Source: Erysipelothrix anatis
GTDB taxonomy: Bacteria > Bacillota_I > Bacilli_A > Erysipelotrichales > Erysipelotrichaceae
Assembly (NCBI RefSeq): GCF_009828745.1
Contig: NZ_WTSX01000010.1
Span: 1 to 64,000, forward strand
DNA: 64,000 nt
Direction of reading: 5' to 3'
The position numbers and the translations under genes are program-made. Position 1 is the first letter of the stretch. Each line of letters opens with the position of its first letter. The notes under the pieces were generated by a model. That model was not told where the DNA came from and searched no databases. It saw only the letters and a program-made list of their open reading frames with translations. Below are positions 37,316-47,068 of this stretch, in pieces.

Positions 37316-39640
37316 ATGAAAAAATCATTTAAGATTTTGAATAGTTTTCTTGTATTAGTTCTATTGTTCGGTCTGTTATCCATTCATACAGTTTCGGCAC
37401 AAGAAAGTTTAACACAACAAGAAATATTTGAAGCAATTGTAAAAAAGGCCAATGGCTTCGATCCGAATGAAGATATGGTTCTGGAACAAGAACATTACGA
37501 TGCTGCAGAACGAGTCTCAACAATGCTGGAGTATCCAATGAATGGCTGGAATAATCCATCTGAGTTGGTATACTTGAACGACTTAAGTTATCTTGAAAAA
37601 CTTACGAATATGAAGGAATTAAGCATTCATGTTCCAACAGTAATTGATGCATTTGAATATGATGTCAATTATTTAAATACACTCCCTTACGAACGTTTAA
37701 CATTAGGTACACGTATCGGCTACAGTATAAATGATTCAGAAATAGTCAACATTCAGAAGAATCAAGTAAAATTACTCGAAATGCTTGATCGTCCTGACAA
37801 AGTTGAAGTTAGGGTTGCGAAATTTGGTGTCCTTGATAATGACTTTTTACTTGGTCTCGATTTGAAACCAAGCATTGCACTGCTCACTACAATTGACGAA
37901 GAAGCGAATATGCGAGATTTAGCACTCGATTTTGCATTTAGTCATGAAGCGAATGGCGTTCGCTATTATAAGACACATGTTGCGAACCCTTTCGCTACAA
38001 CACTGACACTGGACGAATCAGCACATGTTATTTCTGATCAAACGCGCACAAATTCTGAATGGGACTTATTGATTTTTGACCAAGACAGTCTGCGTCCTAT
38101 ATTTTATGATGTCAGTGGAAATGTTGTCGCAGGTCAAGACGAGTATTGGTCTTATCTAGGGAAAGCTGTAGATTCCATGGACGTATTCTTCACCGAGGAT
38201 GAACTCAATGAAATCATTTCAAGATTTGTTGATTATTTATCCTATTTAGGAAGTCAAATCACAAATAATTACGAATTTTTATATGAAACTGATGCTTTAC
38301 TTGTTGGCGAAACTGACCCAGCTGTCATCGAAGATTTGAATGAAACAATTGCATTTGCTAAAGAATTAATTGCAGAACTAGAACAAGAACTACTTCAATT
38401 GAAGACAGAGGGTACGTCTAGTGAAACAAAAGTTGTTGACTTTGCGATTATGCAAAAAGGTGTTGATGCTACTCAAGAACATTTCTTTGAAACCAGTCAA
38501 AGATTCTTTGGTAACTTGAGAATTACGGACGATGTTTATCAAACATATACCGTCACATTTGACTCAAATGGTGGTACTCGTATCCCACAATTACGTGAAA
38601 TTAAAACAAATAGTAAAATTGCCGAACCAGTAACTCCAACGAAAGGTTCGATTGCATTTGAAGGTTTGTTCAAAGAGGCATCTTTAACTACTCCATGGGA
38701 TTTTGATACCGATGTGGTAACTGAGGATATCACTTTGTATGCAAAATGGGACGAGATTATTCACGATGTACACTTTGATTCTAAAGGTGGTACCGCAATT
38801 GATTCACAGCGTATAGTCGACCAAGAACTTGTCGTAAAACCATCAGATCCAACATATCTTGGACATACCTTTGAGGGATGGTATCTGGATCAATCCTATA
38901 CAACACAATATGATTTCACATCACCAGTGTCCAATGGCTTAACACTTTACGCGAAATGGAATAAAATTCCTGTAAATTACACGGTCACCTTTGATAGCAG
39001 GGGCGGATGCTTGGTGGACGCCCAGTCAGTATTGGCGGGTACAACTGCATCCGTTCCGAATGATCCTACACAAAGTGGATACACGTTTGGCGGGTGGTAT
39101 AGTGATGAAGCGTATGCTTTAAGCTATGATTTTACGACGCCTGTTAATGATAATTTAACTCTATTTGCCAAATGGGATAAGGCTACTGTATCCCACATTG
39201 TTTCTTTCGAAAGCAATGGCGGTAGCTCTGTAGATGATCAAACGGTACTAGAAAATACTAAGGCAGTTGAACCATTGACACCGACTCGTGATGGATTCAC
39301 ATTTAAAGGGTGGTATCGAGATACAACTTTCGAAAATATGTACAATTTTAATCAACTCGTAACTGAAGATTTAACACTGTATGCAAAATGGAGTCAAGAC
39401 GCGATTAATCCAATTGACCCTGTAGATCCAATTGATCCAGTAAAACCAATTGATCCAGTAAAACCAATTGATCCAGTAAAACCAATTGATCCAGTACAGC
39501 CAATAGATCCCGTACAACCTGAGCCAACGCTACCTGAAACTGGAGTAGGTAATATGCTGAATAATTTTGGTATGTTCCTCATAGGATTTGGGATTTTAAG
39601 TGCTTTTGTAGGTTATTATAATAAACGAAAAACTGTTTAG
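37316..39640 (+). CDS. LPXTG surface protein with four InlB B-repeats and Pro-rich stalk
   Basis: 774-aa sortase substrate. Signal peptide (to about SAQES), a 400-aa N-terminal region with a leucine-rich-like segment (YLEKLTNMKELSIHV), four B-repeats of about 70 aa (FDSNGG...FEGWY...LTLYAKW), a PIDPVKP stalk encoded by 18-bp DNA repeats, LPETG, hydrophobic helix and a basic tail. In the first repeat the usual Trp of FEGW is Leu. ATG 37316 follows GGGGG; upstream in-frame ATG 37250 lacks a site. Repeats of this type act as adhesin spacers in Listeria internalins. Confidence 0.9.
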   Translation: MKKSFKILNSFLVLVLLFGLLSIHTVSAQESLTQQEIFEAIVKKANGFDPNEDMVLEQEHYDAAERVSTMLEYPMNGWNNPSELVYLNDLSYLEKLTNMKELSIHVPTVIDAFEYDVNYLNTLPYERLTLGTRIGYSINDSEIVNIQKNQVKLLEMLDRPDKVEVRVAKFGVLDNDFLLGLDLKPSIALLTTIDEEANMRDLALDFAFSHEANGVRYYKTHVANPFATTLTLDESAHVISDQTRTNSEWDLLIFDQDSLRPIFYDVSGNVVAGQDEYWSYLGKAVDSMDVFFTEDELNEIISRFVDYLSYLGSQITNNYEFLYETDALLVGETDPAVIEDLNETIAFAKELIAELEQELLQLKTEGTSSETKVVDFAIMQKGVDATQEHFFETSQRFFGNLRITDDVYQTYTVTFDSNGGTRIPQLREIKTNSKIAEPVTPTKGSIAFEGLFKEASLTTPWDFDTDVVTEDITLYAKWDEIIHDVHFDSKGGTAIDSQRIVDQELVVKPSDPTYLGHTFEGWYLDQSYTTQYDFTSPVSNGLTLYAKWNKIPVNYTVTFDSRGGCLVDAQSVLAGTTASVPNDPTQSGYTFGGWYSDEAYALSYDFTTPVNDNLTLFAKWDKATVSHIVSFESNGGSSVDDQTVLENTKAVEPLTPTRDGFTFKGWYRDTTFENMYNFNQLVTEDLTLYAKWSQDAINPIDPVDPIDPVKPIDPVKPIDPVKPIDPVQPIDPVQPEPTLPETGVGNMLNNFGMFLIGFGILSAFVGYYNKRKTV
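38545..39392 (+). repeat. four InlB-type B-repeat units
   Basis: Four units of about 210 bp, each ending in codons for LT-L-[YF]-AKW. Confidence 0.85.
39410..39517 (+). repeat. six 18-bp tandem repeats (PIDPVK)
   Basis: Six units of CCAATTGATCCAGTAAAA or close variants at 39410, 39428, 39446, 39464, 39482 and 39500. The three central copies are identical. They encode a Pro-rich wall-spanning stalk, and copy number can change without frameshift. Confidence 0.95.
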
Positions 39641-39654
39641 TGGTTTTAAAACAC

Positions 39655-39694
39655 AAAGAGCTCCGCAATTGATCACGTGCAGAGCTCTTTTTCT
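39655..39694 (+). terminator. terminator of the InlB-repeat gene
   Basis: AAAGAGCTC (39655-39663) and GAGCTCTTT (39682-39690), T's. Confidence 0.85.
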
Positions 39695-39816
39695 TTGCTG
39701 AAAGTTAACAGAAATTCTAAATACCATGAAACTTTAGGACAAGCTTACGAGTTAAAGTAAGCATCATGATATACTATAGTTAATCTAATATATGTAATTA
39801 AGAAAGAGGTGATTGT

Positions 39817-40674
39817 ATGGTCTTTTTGAAGTCATTTCAGCTTTTGAATGCTATTGGTGAGCACAAAGTATACGAATCAGAAACTAAGAATATTTATGCA
39901 ACTCGGTACCCATTAGGAATTTTTCCTCTAAAACAACTCGAGACGTTGTCTTTTGCACCAATCACAATTTTCTATGGGAATAACGGCTCAGGAAAAAGTA
40001 CGGTTTTGAACATTATTGCCCAAAAGTGTCATGCAAAACGAATTACACCTTTAAATAAAGGTATATTCTTTGATAATTACATTGAGAGATGTCAATTTGA
40101 ACTTCATGATGAAGGCCTTCAAGAGATAAAAGTAATCACAAGTGACGATATTTTTGATTATCTTCTGAACATTAGGGCCATCAATACAGGCGTAGATCGT
40201 CAAAAGGAACTTCTGATTCAACAATATCTTGATGCAAAATACGACACTCGAAATATCAATCAGCTTGATACATATGACAGTTTAAAAGAGAAAGTTGATG
40301 CACGCAGTAAAACAATGTCACGTTATGTCCGCGAGAAACTTATGACAAATACGATTCAAGAACAATCTAATGGCGAGTCAGCCCTAATGTTTTGGGAAAA
40401 AGAGATAACTGAGAACGCAGTGTATATTTTAGATGAGCCCGAAAATAGTTTATCCGCGAGTAATCAGAAGAAACTTTGTAAGTTTATTGAGGAATCAGCA
40501 CGCTTTTACAACTGTCAGTTTATCTTATCAACGCATTCCCCATTCTTATTAAGTTTGAAGGGTGCCATGATTTATGATTTGGATGATGTACCGGTACGCG
40601 TGAAAAGATGGACCGAATTAGAGAATATTCAGGAATACTATCAGTTGTTTAAGGATCATAACTCTGATTTTTAA
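39817..40674 (+). CDS. stand-alone AAA-family ATPase (ABC/SMC-like fold)
   Basis: 285-aa cytosolic ATPase. Walker A YGNNGSGKST (about residues 52-61), a signature-like EQSNGESALMF, Walker B AVYILDEPENSLS and a switch His in ILSTHSPFLLS. This is the AAA_21/RecF-like group with no DNA-binding or transport partner evident. It lies alone between terminators in the accessory region. A role in defence or repair is possible but is not shown by the sequence. Confidence 0.75.
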   Translation: MVFLKSFQLLNAIGEHKVYESETKNIYATRYPLGIFPLKQLETLSFAPITIFYGNNGSGKSTVLNIIAQKCHAKRITPLNKGIFFDNYIERCQFELHDEGLQEIKVITSDDIFDYLLNIRAINTGVDRQKELLIQQYLDAKYDTRNINQLDTYDSLKEKVDARSKTMSRYVREKLMTNTIQEQSNGESALMFWEKEITENAVYILDEPENSLSASNQKKLCKFIEESARFYNCQFILSTHSPFLLSLKGAMIYDLDDVPVRVKRWTELENIQEYYQLFKDHNSDF

Positions 40675-40744
40675 ATACGCTCAAATTTTTAAAACACCAG
40701 ACTCGAAATAGATGATCCGTCTGGAGTCAGATTTAAATTTGGAA

Positions 40745-40768
40745 GGAAGCTTCGAAGCTTCCTTTTTT
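40745..40768 (+). terminator. terminator of the AAA ATPase gene
   Basis: GGAAGCTT (40745-40752) and AAGCTTCC (40755-40762), then T6. Confidence 0.85.
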
Positions 40769-40866
40769 ATTACAACAAATTTGATGCTACTAATGCATAC
40801 ATTACGGTTAGAAAATTTATATAGTGTCTGATTTGACAGAAGGCTTAATTCATATTATATTATAAA

Positions 40867-40880
40867 GGAACGTTCATTCC
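40867..40880 (+). promoter_or_regulatory. possible TetR operator
   Basis: GGAACGTTCATTCC, containing the palindrome GAACGTTC, directly before the tetR ribosome site and just after a TATATTATA -10 region. Typical position for autorepression. Confidence 0.4.
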
Positions 40881-40895
40881 AGAACAGAGGTGATT

Positions 40896-41480
40896 ATGGC
40901 GAGACCAAAAGAATTCTCACGCAGTGAGGCTATTGAGAAGGCAATGTTAGCTTTTTGGCAGTATGGCTATTCTCAAACTAGTATGCAAATTTTGACAGAT
41001 GCAATGTCAATGAGTCGCTCCAGTATATATAGTGAATTTGAAAGTAAGGAGGCATTGTTTACTTTAGCGATTGACCGGTATGCTGAGAAAAAAATGACAA
41101 AACGTAATACTGATCTTGAACATTTAAAGGGATCGGGGCGCGATCGAATTCAAGCGGTCTTTGATATATTGATTGACGATTTACATAATCAATCATTGCC
41201 TGATGGATGTATGCTTACAGATACTTTGAGTGAAATTCCTGAAATCGATAAAAGTATTGCTGATTTTATATCACGAAATTTCAGTGAGATTCAAGGCATG
41301 TACCAAGATCTAATCAGACTTGGTAAGACGGATGGGAGCATTCAATCAACCATTCCGGATGAACAGTTGGCACGAATGGTGTTTAATCTTCATGAAAGTA
41401 CAATCATTCTGAGTACAATAAACTTTGATGGTTCGTCTCAAAAACAAGTAGTCCGAGATTTTCTGCAACTCATTGCATAA
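40896..41480 (+). CDS. TetR/AcrR-family transcriptional regulator
   Basis: 194-aa repressor. The N-terminal helix-turn-helix (residues about 10-55: AIEKAMLAFWQYGYSQTSMQ, then MSRSSIYSEFESKEALF) is typical, and the C-terminal ligand domain resembles that of YezE/AcrR-like members. AGAGGTG fixes ATG 40896. It lies 45 bp upstream of gapA in the same direction, an unusual neighbour for a glycolytic gene, so it may sense a thiol or aldehyde stress or simply share the transcript. Confidence 0.88.
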   Translation: MARPKEFSRSEAIEKAMLAFWQYGYSQTSMQILTDAMSMSRSSIYSEFESKEALFTLAIDRYAEKKMTKRNTDLEHLKGSGRDRIQAVFDILIDDLHNQSLPDGCMLTDTLSEIPEIDKSIADFISRNFSEIQGMYQDLIRLGKTDGSIQSTIPDEQLARMVFNLHESTIILSTINFDGSSQKQVVRDFLQLIA

Positions 41481-41525
41481 TACATCTGAAAAAACAGGGG
41501 ATAGAGTCCCATCGAGGAGATAATA

Positions 41526-42530
41526 ATGACAAAAAGAATCGCAATTAATGGTTTTGGCCGCATAGGTCGTATAACATTGCGTCGTATATTAAGCGATGCA
41601 CCAGATATGGAAGTTGTCGCAATTAATGATTTAACAGAACCAAAAGTACTCGCACATCTATTCCGTTTTGACACTGCGTTTGGCCAATTTGACGGCACAG
41701 TCGAAGCTACTGAAAATGGTATTATCGTTAATGATAAATTTATCAAAGTTTATTCCGAACGTGACGCACATAACCTTCCATGGGGTGAAGAAAACATAGA
41801 TGTTGTTATAGAATCAACTGGATTTTATACATCGGAAGCTAAATCGCAAGCACACATTGATGCTGGTGCCAAGAAGGTTATTATTTCAGGTCCAGCAGGA
41901 CCGATTAAAACGATTGTCTTTAATGTGAATGATGAAATTTTAAATGCAGATGATCGCATTATCTCGGTAGCATCATGCACCACAAACGGCCTCGCGCCAA
42001 TGGCTAAAGCATTGAATGATGCCTTTGGTCTAGAAGTCGGAACGATGACAACAGTCCATGCATATACGGGGAATCAAGCAATGGTTGATGGACCTAAAGG
42101 TGATAATCTTCGTGGAGCTCGTGCTGCTGCGGCAAATATCGTTCCGTACACCACAGGTGCTGCGAAGGCGATTGGATTAGTGCTTCCAGAACTAAATGGA
42201 AAACTTCAAGGTCATTCACATCGTGTACCAGTAATCGACGGTTCAGTTGTCGAATTAGTAAGTATCTTAAGCACAAAAGTAACTGATGAAATGGTGAACA
42301 ACGTTATGGTTAAAGCAACTGATAATAATCCATCTTTTGGTTATACTGACCTCGAAATTGTGTCGAGTGATATCATTGGAACACCATTCGGATCAATCTT
42401 TGATGCAACACAAACTGAAGTTACAACTGTTGGAGACTACCAGTTAGTCAAAACAGTTGCGTGGTACGATAATGAATTTGGATTTGTAACACAACTCGTG
42501 CGCACATTACTTAAATTTGCAGCATTATAA
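41526..42530 (+). CDS. gapA: glyceraldehyde-3-phosphate dehydrogenase
   Basis: Glycolytic enzyme; 334 aa. NAD-binding GFGRIGR, catalytic Cys in [12 protein letters not shown] (where most enzymes have CTTNCLAP, so the second Cys is Gly), the catalytic His region [10 protein letters not shown], substrate loop [11 protein letters not shown] and the C-terminal WYDNEFG. CGAGGAGATAAT precedes the ATG. Loss of the second active-loop Cys is a known natural variant type and need not affect catalysis. No pgk or tpi is adjacent. Confidence 0.97.
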   Translation: MTKRIAINGFGRIGRITLRRILSDAPDMEVVAINDLTEPKVLAHLFRFDTAFGQFDGTVEATENGIIVNDKFIKVYSERDAHNLPWGEENIDVVIESTGFYTSEAKSQAHIDAGAKKVIISGPAGPIKTIVFNVNDEILNADDRIISVASCTTNGLAPMAKALNDAFGLEVGTMTTVHAYTGNQAMVDGPKGDNLRGARAAAANIVPYTTGAAKAIGLVLPELNGKLQGHSHRVPVIDGSVVELVSILSTKVTDEMVNNVMVKATDNNPSFGYTDLEIVSSDIIGTPFGSIFDATQTEVTTVGDYQLVKTVAWYDNEFGFVTQLVRTLLKFAAL

Positions 42531-42566
42531 CTCAAAATTCGAATCGTATTAGGACCATCACAATTG

Positions 42567-42616
42567 AACTCTTGGAGTCGAGTATGTAAGCGACATACCG
42601 ATATCCAAGAGTTTTT
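42567..42616 (+). terminator. terminator of gapA
   Basis: AACTCTTGGA (42567-42576) and TCCAAGAGTT (42604-42613) with inner GTATGT/GACATAC pairing, then T's. Confidence 0.88.
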
Positions 42617-43062
42617 TACGTTCATAAACTTGAAAATACCCCTCGACAATACGAATTCAGTTTTTAAGCTTAGTGAATAACTTATCATTGCAAGAAATGA
42701 CTAAAAATTTGTGCCATTTAAGCATGAAGCATTTGTTAATATTCCAATTCTAATAAACCTGACATTAGGACAAAATATCATAATAAAATGCAAAAATGAG
42801 AACGCATTTTTGCACACTTAGAGTGGTATTCTTAAAGTAGGTTAAATCGAAGCGAAAAACACTAAGAAAGAAGGACCATCATTTTAAAATACATGTGTCG
42901 AATATTTAATTTGATTGATGTGCGATGTATTTTAGAGATGCCCCAACTTCTTCGTAGTACAACTCGATTAACGCTGTAGATACAGAAAAAGTACTGATGA
43001 CACGCTATCCCGTAACGTATCATTCATTTTCGAGTTTCTGTATAAATAGAGGGGGAAATACA
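42617..43062. other. intergenic region before the LRR surface protein
   Basis: 445 bp without a gene. It contains a perfect 10-bp inverted repeat TGCAAAAATG (42789-42798) / CATTTTTGCA (42805-42814) with a 6-nt loop and no following T run, so operator or cruciform rather than terminator. AGAGGGGGAAAT is the ribosome site of the next gene. Confidence 0.5.
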
Positions 43063-45660
43063 ATGAATAAAAAGATTAAAGGAAGCTTAGTCGGCTTACT
43101 AACAGTAGTCATTGTCGGTTCTACAGTGCCAACATCAATCTTTGCTTTGGAAAATACCAACGAAGATTCGTTGAATACTGTTGAAACTCGTGTCGATTCT
43201 AATGTAGATGCACTAGAAGAAACTACAAAAGTGGACACAAAAGACGCATCCGAAAAAGATGCTATCAAAGAAACTGAATTAGCAGAGCCAGTGATTGAAA
43301 AAACTATGGAAACCGAACTGAATGAAGACAAGACATTAGATTTAGATAACTCAGTTCGCGTCAATGCCCAACCAGCAGCTGCGGCACTTGATGAGAATGA
43401 AATTGTTAATTTTCCAGATCCAGTCGTTTATAATCGCTTATTGTTACATTTTGCAAAACCTGCAGGATATCAATTTACAAAGAAAGATTTAAAGCAAGTT
43501 CGATACATTGATTTTCAAGGTAGCTCCACTGAATTTGATCATGTGACAACACTTTCTGGTTTAGAATATGCAACAAATCTAGAAAATTTAGGATTCACAT
43601 ATGTGACGATGTCAGAATCACTTTTACAAGAAATTGGTACACTTTCGTCATTAAAATCTTTAAACTTTAATTCAGTATTTTTCAAAGGTACAGATGCATC
43701 ATACAATTATGGTGGAAACACTCCTGTATCAATTCAAAACGATGTAGATTTTTCACCACTAGGAAATCTCTCGAATCTTGAAACTCTTTTTGTTAACTCT
43801 GTTAATTCAGAAATGACAGCAAATTACCAAATTAAAGCGCGCGGACGTTTCAATTTTGAAGGTTTAAAAAATCTCACAAACTTGAAAAAATTAGATATTG
43901 CAGTCGTTGATGACATGCATGATAATAGTGCTGCATGGTTATCTGGATTAGTTAATCTTGAAACATTATCCTTTACCGGATCGTCACTGAACAGCGTTGA
44001 AGGCATTAAGGATTTACCTAAACTTACAAGCGTGAACTTAACAGGTAATAAGATTACAGATTTCACGGCTGTAGGGGGAAAACCTTATCTAAGAGCTACA
44101 CAAACAAGAACTGCAGTCGCAGACACCGTATATTTGGAAACAATTGATGGAAGAGACAACGTGGTCACTTTGGATCATATTGTTAAAGGTGCAAACATTG
44201 TAAAAAATGATGTACTAACATACTCCGGTTTTACGAATTTCTTACCAATCAGTAAAGAAGACACAACGTCAGGTTCGAAAATGCTCTTGCAGATGACCTC
44301 ATCTCTAAATATCTCACGTTATAACTACGTTACTGGTGAGAATGATATCAAAACTCGTGGAATTCTTATTGGTCAAACATTAACAGATCAAAATGGAATT
44401 AAACTGACTATTCAAACGATTGTTCCTATCGGAATCCAAGTAACATACGATGAAAATTATGATCAAGGAGCAGTAACAACAGTTGGTTATGATCCTTATA
44501 CACCAATCGAAAACCGTACACCAGTACGCGCTGGCTATACATTTGAAGGCTGATTCGTTGATCAAGATACACAAACACCATTTGATTTTGACGCTACAAT
44601 TCTCGAAAATGTAACACTGTATGCAAAATGGGAAAAAGAACCGATTAAATTATACGATGTAACATTTGATAGTAACGGTGGTTCAACAGTTACTTCTCAA
44701 ACGGGTCTTGTTGCTGGATCAAGTATTACTAAACCAGCAAATCCAACAAAAGATGGATTTACATTTGAAGGCTGGTATGCTGATGAAGCACTCACAACAC
44801 TGTGGAACTTTGAAGCAGATACTATTACAGGTCATACAACACTTTATGCTAAATGGAGTGCAATTCCAGTCGCAACATACACTGTAACATTTGAAACAAA
44901 TGGCGGTACGAAAGTATCACCACAACTTAACCTATTAAGTGGTGCTAAAGTAATTGCTCCTAAAATTCCATCAAAATTAGGAAACATCTTTGGTGGATGG
45001 TATAAAGATGCAACGCTTCAAACACCTTGGAATTTTGATGTCGATACAATTTCAGAATCCATTACATTATATGCAAAATGGAACTTAGCACCTGTTGCTA
45101 AATTTGAAGTAACTTTTGATAGTAACGGTGGTTCAGCAGTTGCTACACAAAGTGGGCTAACGGCTGGTTCGAAGGTTGTCATGCCGGAAAACCCAACAAA
45201 ACAAGGATTTGTTTTTGATGGCTGGTTTATGGATACATTATTTGTAACTCCTTGGAATTTCGCCCAAGACACAATCAGTGCATCAATGACATTATATGCA
45301 AAATGGCGTGTCGCTCCGGTTACGACATTCGAAGTAACATTTGATAGTAATGGTGGATCAGCAGTTGCTTCACAACGTGATTTAGCAGCAGGGTCAAAAG
45401 TTACAAAACCTGCGGATCCTACAAAAAAAGGATTCAAATTCGCTGGTTGGTATCGTGATGAAAGTCTCACAACAGCCTGGAATTTTGATTCAAATACTGT
45501 AAATGAGTCCCTAACACTTTATGCAAAATGGGATAAAGATAGTAAAGAAGTACTTCCAGAAACAGGAATGTATACACAATCTATGATTGGTCTTGCCCTT
45601 GCAATTGTTGCAATTGGCGGAATGATGATTGTCTATAGCAAGAAAAAAGAAACTGAGTAA
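43063..45660 (+). pseudogene. internalin-like LRR/B-repeat LPXTG surface protein interrupted by TGA
   Basis: 866 codons from ATG 43063 (after AGAGGGGGAAAT). Signal peptide, an acidic Thr/Glu-rich stretch, a leucine-rich-repeat region (NLENLGF, LSSLKSLNF, LSNLETLFV, LTNLKKLDI, LVNLETLSF, LPKLTSVNLTGN; about 150-350), then five B-repeats and LPETG, helix and KKKETE tail. A TGA at 44551-44553 falls exactly where the first B-repeat needs Trp (FEG-stop-FVDQD, consensus FEGW[YF]). The same frame stays open to the anchor. A one-base TGG to TGA change therefore truncates the protein after 496 residues and removes the wall anchor, so the product would be secreted. Confidence 0.85.
44439..45531 (+). 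repeat. five InlB-type B-repeat units
   Basis: Five units of about 210-220 bp, the first spanning the TGA. Each ends in codons for TLYAKW. Confidence 0.85.
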
Positions 45661-45690
45661 GATTTCATTTATTGAGTCGAATCAATTCTC

Positions 45691-45728
45691 AAAAACCCAG
45701 ACTGTAATAATTGACAGTTTGGGTTTTT
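45691..45728 (+). terminator. terminator of the LRR surface-protein gene
   Basis: AAAACCCAGACTGT, AT-rich loop, ACAGTTTGGGTTTTT. Confidence 0.8.
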
Positions 45729-45820
45729 ATATGCTTTTGATGTATGTTGGCCATTAGAATACTTAATGGTACAATTAACTCAAAAGAATGATTGATTCAA
45801 TTTCATGAAGGAGATTAACA

Positions 45821-45985
45821 ATGATTGGGAAAAACGCACACAAAGCATTGTTATTAGGCATCGGATTTGAACTTTTTGCAATTTATCTTGGACAGATCAA
45901 TACTGGAGCAGCATCCTGGATTGGATTTTTCTTTGCAATAGCAGGCTTGTTATGTTTTTATATAGGCGTATTTTCACCTGATTAA
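45821..45985 (+). CDS. small two-helix membrane protein
   Basis: 54-aa protein too short for usual ORF cut-offs. It starts at ATG 45821 after AAGGAG with 7-nt spacing. Two hydrophobic helices (ALLLGIGFELFAIYLG and GFFFAIAGLLCFYIGVF) joined by a short QINTGAASW loop. Function unknown. The strong ribosome site and clean amphipathic pattern support it. Confidence 0.65.
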   Translation: MIGKNAHKALLLGIGFELFAIYLGQINTGAASWIGFFFAIAGLLCFYIGVFSPD

Positions 45986-46120
45986 CTTCACTTATGATTC
46001 AAAGAATAGATACAACTATAAAATTGGGTATCGAGTAGTAGACATGCGCTGATTACTCAAGTATGATTTTGATAGAGTATACAGCTGTTAAAAATCGTAA
46101 GTGTAAACGAGGAGGATGAA

Positions 46121-46435
46121 ATGAAACGACGTTATAAAGCACTTTTAATAGTTTTAACTTGTCTTGGTGTAATTGCAACAATGGGAATAATTGATTATAA
46201 ACGCATCGGATATGATAAGGATACAGATAATGGGTTTTCCGAACCTATTTTTGCGATTCGAGTAGGAGATGCAGGTGGTGGATTCACGGATGAGTATCGA
46301 GGCCTACTCTATTGGATCCGTGTTGGTACTGATGGTAAGGAAGAACCACTTGAAGGCTTTGTATACAAGTGTATTGATTTTTTTCCGGTATCGTTGATAC
46401 CTACAATGCGTGAGAATTTTTGCAGTAAAGGATAA
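46121..46435 (+). CDS. hypothetical membrane-anchored protein
   Basis: 104-aa protein: basic start MKRRYK, one membrane helix (about 7-25), then an extracytoplasmic domain of about 75 aa with two Cys (VYKCIDFF and ENFCSKG). Family not recognised. GAGGAGGATGAA precedes the ATG. It lies 38 bp upstream of the GNAT gene and is probably co-transcribed. Confidence 0.65.
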   Translation: MKRRYKALLIVLTCLGVIATMGIIDYKRIGYDKDTDNGFSEPIFAIRVGDAGGGFTDEYRGLLYWIRVGTDGKEEPLEGFVYKCIDFFPVSLIPTMRENFCSKG

Positions 46436-46473
46436 TTTGACCGACGTGACAATAAGATGGGAGAGGGATATGT

Positions 46474-46980
46474 ATGTTTCGATTAGCAACTAATGACGAT
46501 GTTCCACATTTACAACGGCTATTAACCAAAGCGTGGAAAGTAACCTATGCGGAGTTGTATCCAGAAGAATACATCAATCGCGTCATTTCTGAATTCTATA
46601 ATTATGATAGGTTGATGCACGAAACAAGCACCAATTCGAAGGAATGGTCCGGTTATTATGTAATTGAAGTTGATAAAGAGATAATTGGTTGCATTGGTGG
46701 TGGTGTGGTGGACGACCAGACTGGAGAAATCTATGTACTCTATATTGATCCAGATCAGAAACGTAAGGGCTATGGAAGCGAACTTGTTCACGAATTTACG
46801 CGTAAACAAATAGAAAACTATAACATCAAAATACAGAATGTCGCAGTTACAGAAGGAAACGAAATGGGAATTCCGTTTTATGAGAAGATTGGATTTAAAG
46901 CTAAAACCATCAAGGAACTGTATTTTAATGATGGAAGCGTTCAATCAAAATCAATCGTAATGCAAAGAGCTGTGTCATAA
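46474..46980 (+). CDS. GNAT-family N-acetyltransferase
   Basis: 168-aa acetyltransferase. The acetyl-CoA loop is visible as IDPDQKRKGYGSELVHEF (R/Q-x-x-G-x-G/A), with the beta4 strand GEIYVLYI before it and the C-terminal IPFYEKIGFKAK. Substrate unknown; the overall form resembles protein- or small-molecule-acetylating members. GGGAGAGGG lies upstream of ATG 46474. Confidence 0.85.
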   Translation: MFRLATNDDVPHLQRLLTKAWKVTYAELYPEEYINRVISEFYNYDRLMHETSTNSKEWSGYYVIEVDKEIIGCIGGGVVDDQTGEIYVLYIDPDQKRKGYGSELVHEFTRKQIENYNIKIQNVAVTEGNEMGIPFYEKIGFKAKTIKELYFNDGSVQSKSIVMQRAVS

Positions 46981-47068
46981 GAGTAGAATGTTTCGATTGT
47001 GATTTTCAAATCAACATGATTTCTCTAGAGTAATCAATTATAATAGAGGTAGAAAATGGGTGGGGACA

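Noticed and set aside
39410-39517. CRISPR array
   Set aside because: Contiguous 18-bp units without spacers that encode PIDPVK in frame inside a surface protein. No cas genes nearby.
43020-43364. Minus-strand Ser-rich frame over the LRR protein start
   Set aside because: Antisense shadow of the Thr/Glu-rich coding region.
44551-44553. TGA read as tryptophan (Mycoplasma-type code)
   Set aside because: TGG encodes Trp throughout the window and TGA is used as a normal stop, for example at 5736-5738 (rodZ) and 21697-21699. A single nonsense mutation is simpler.
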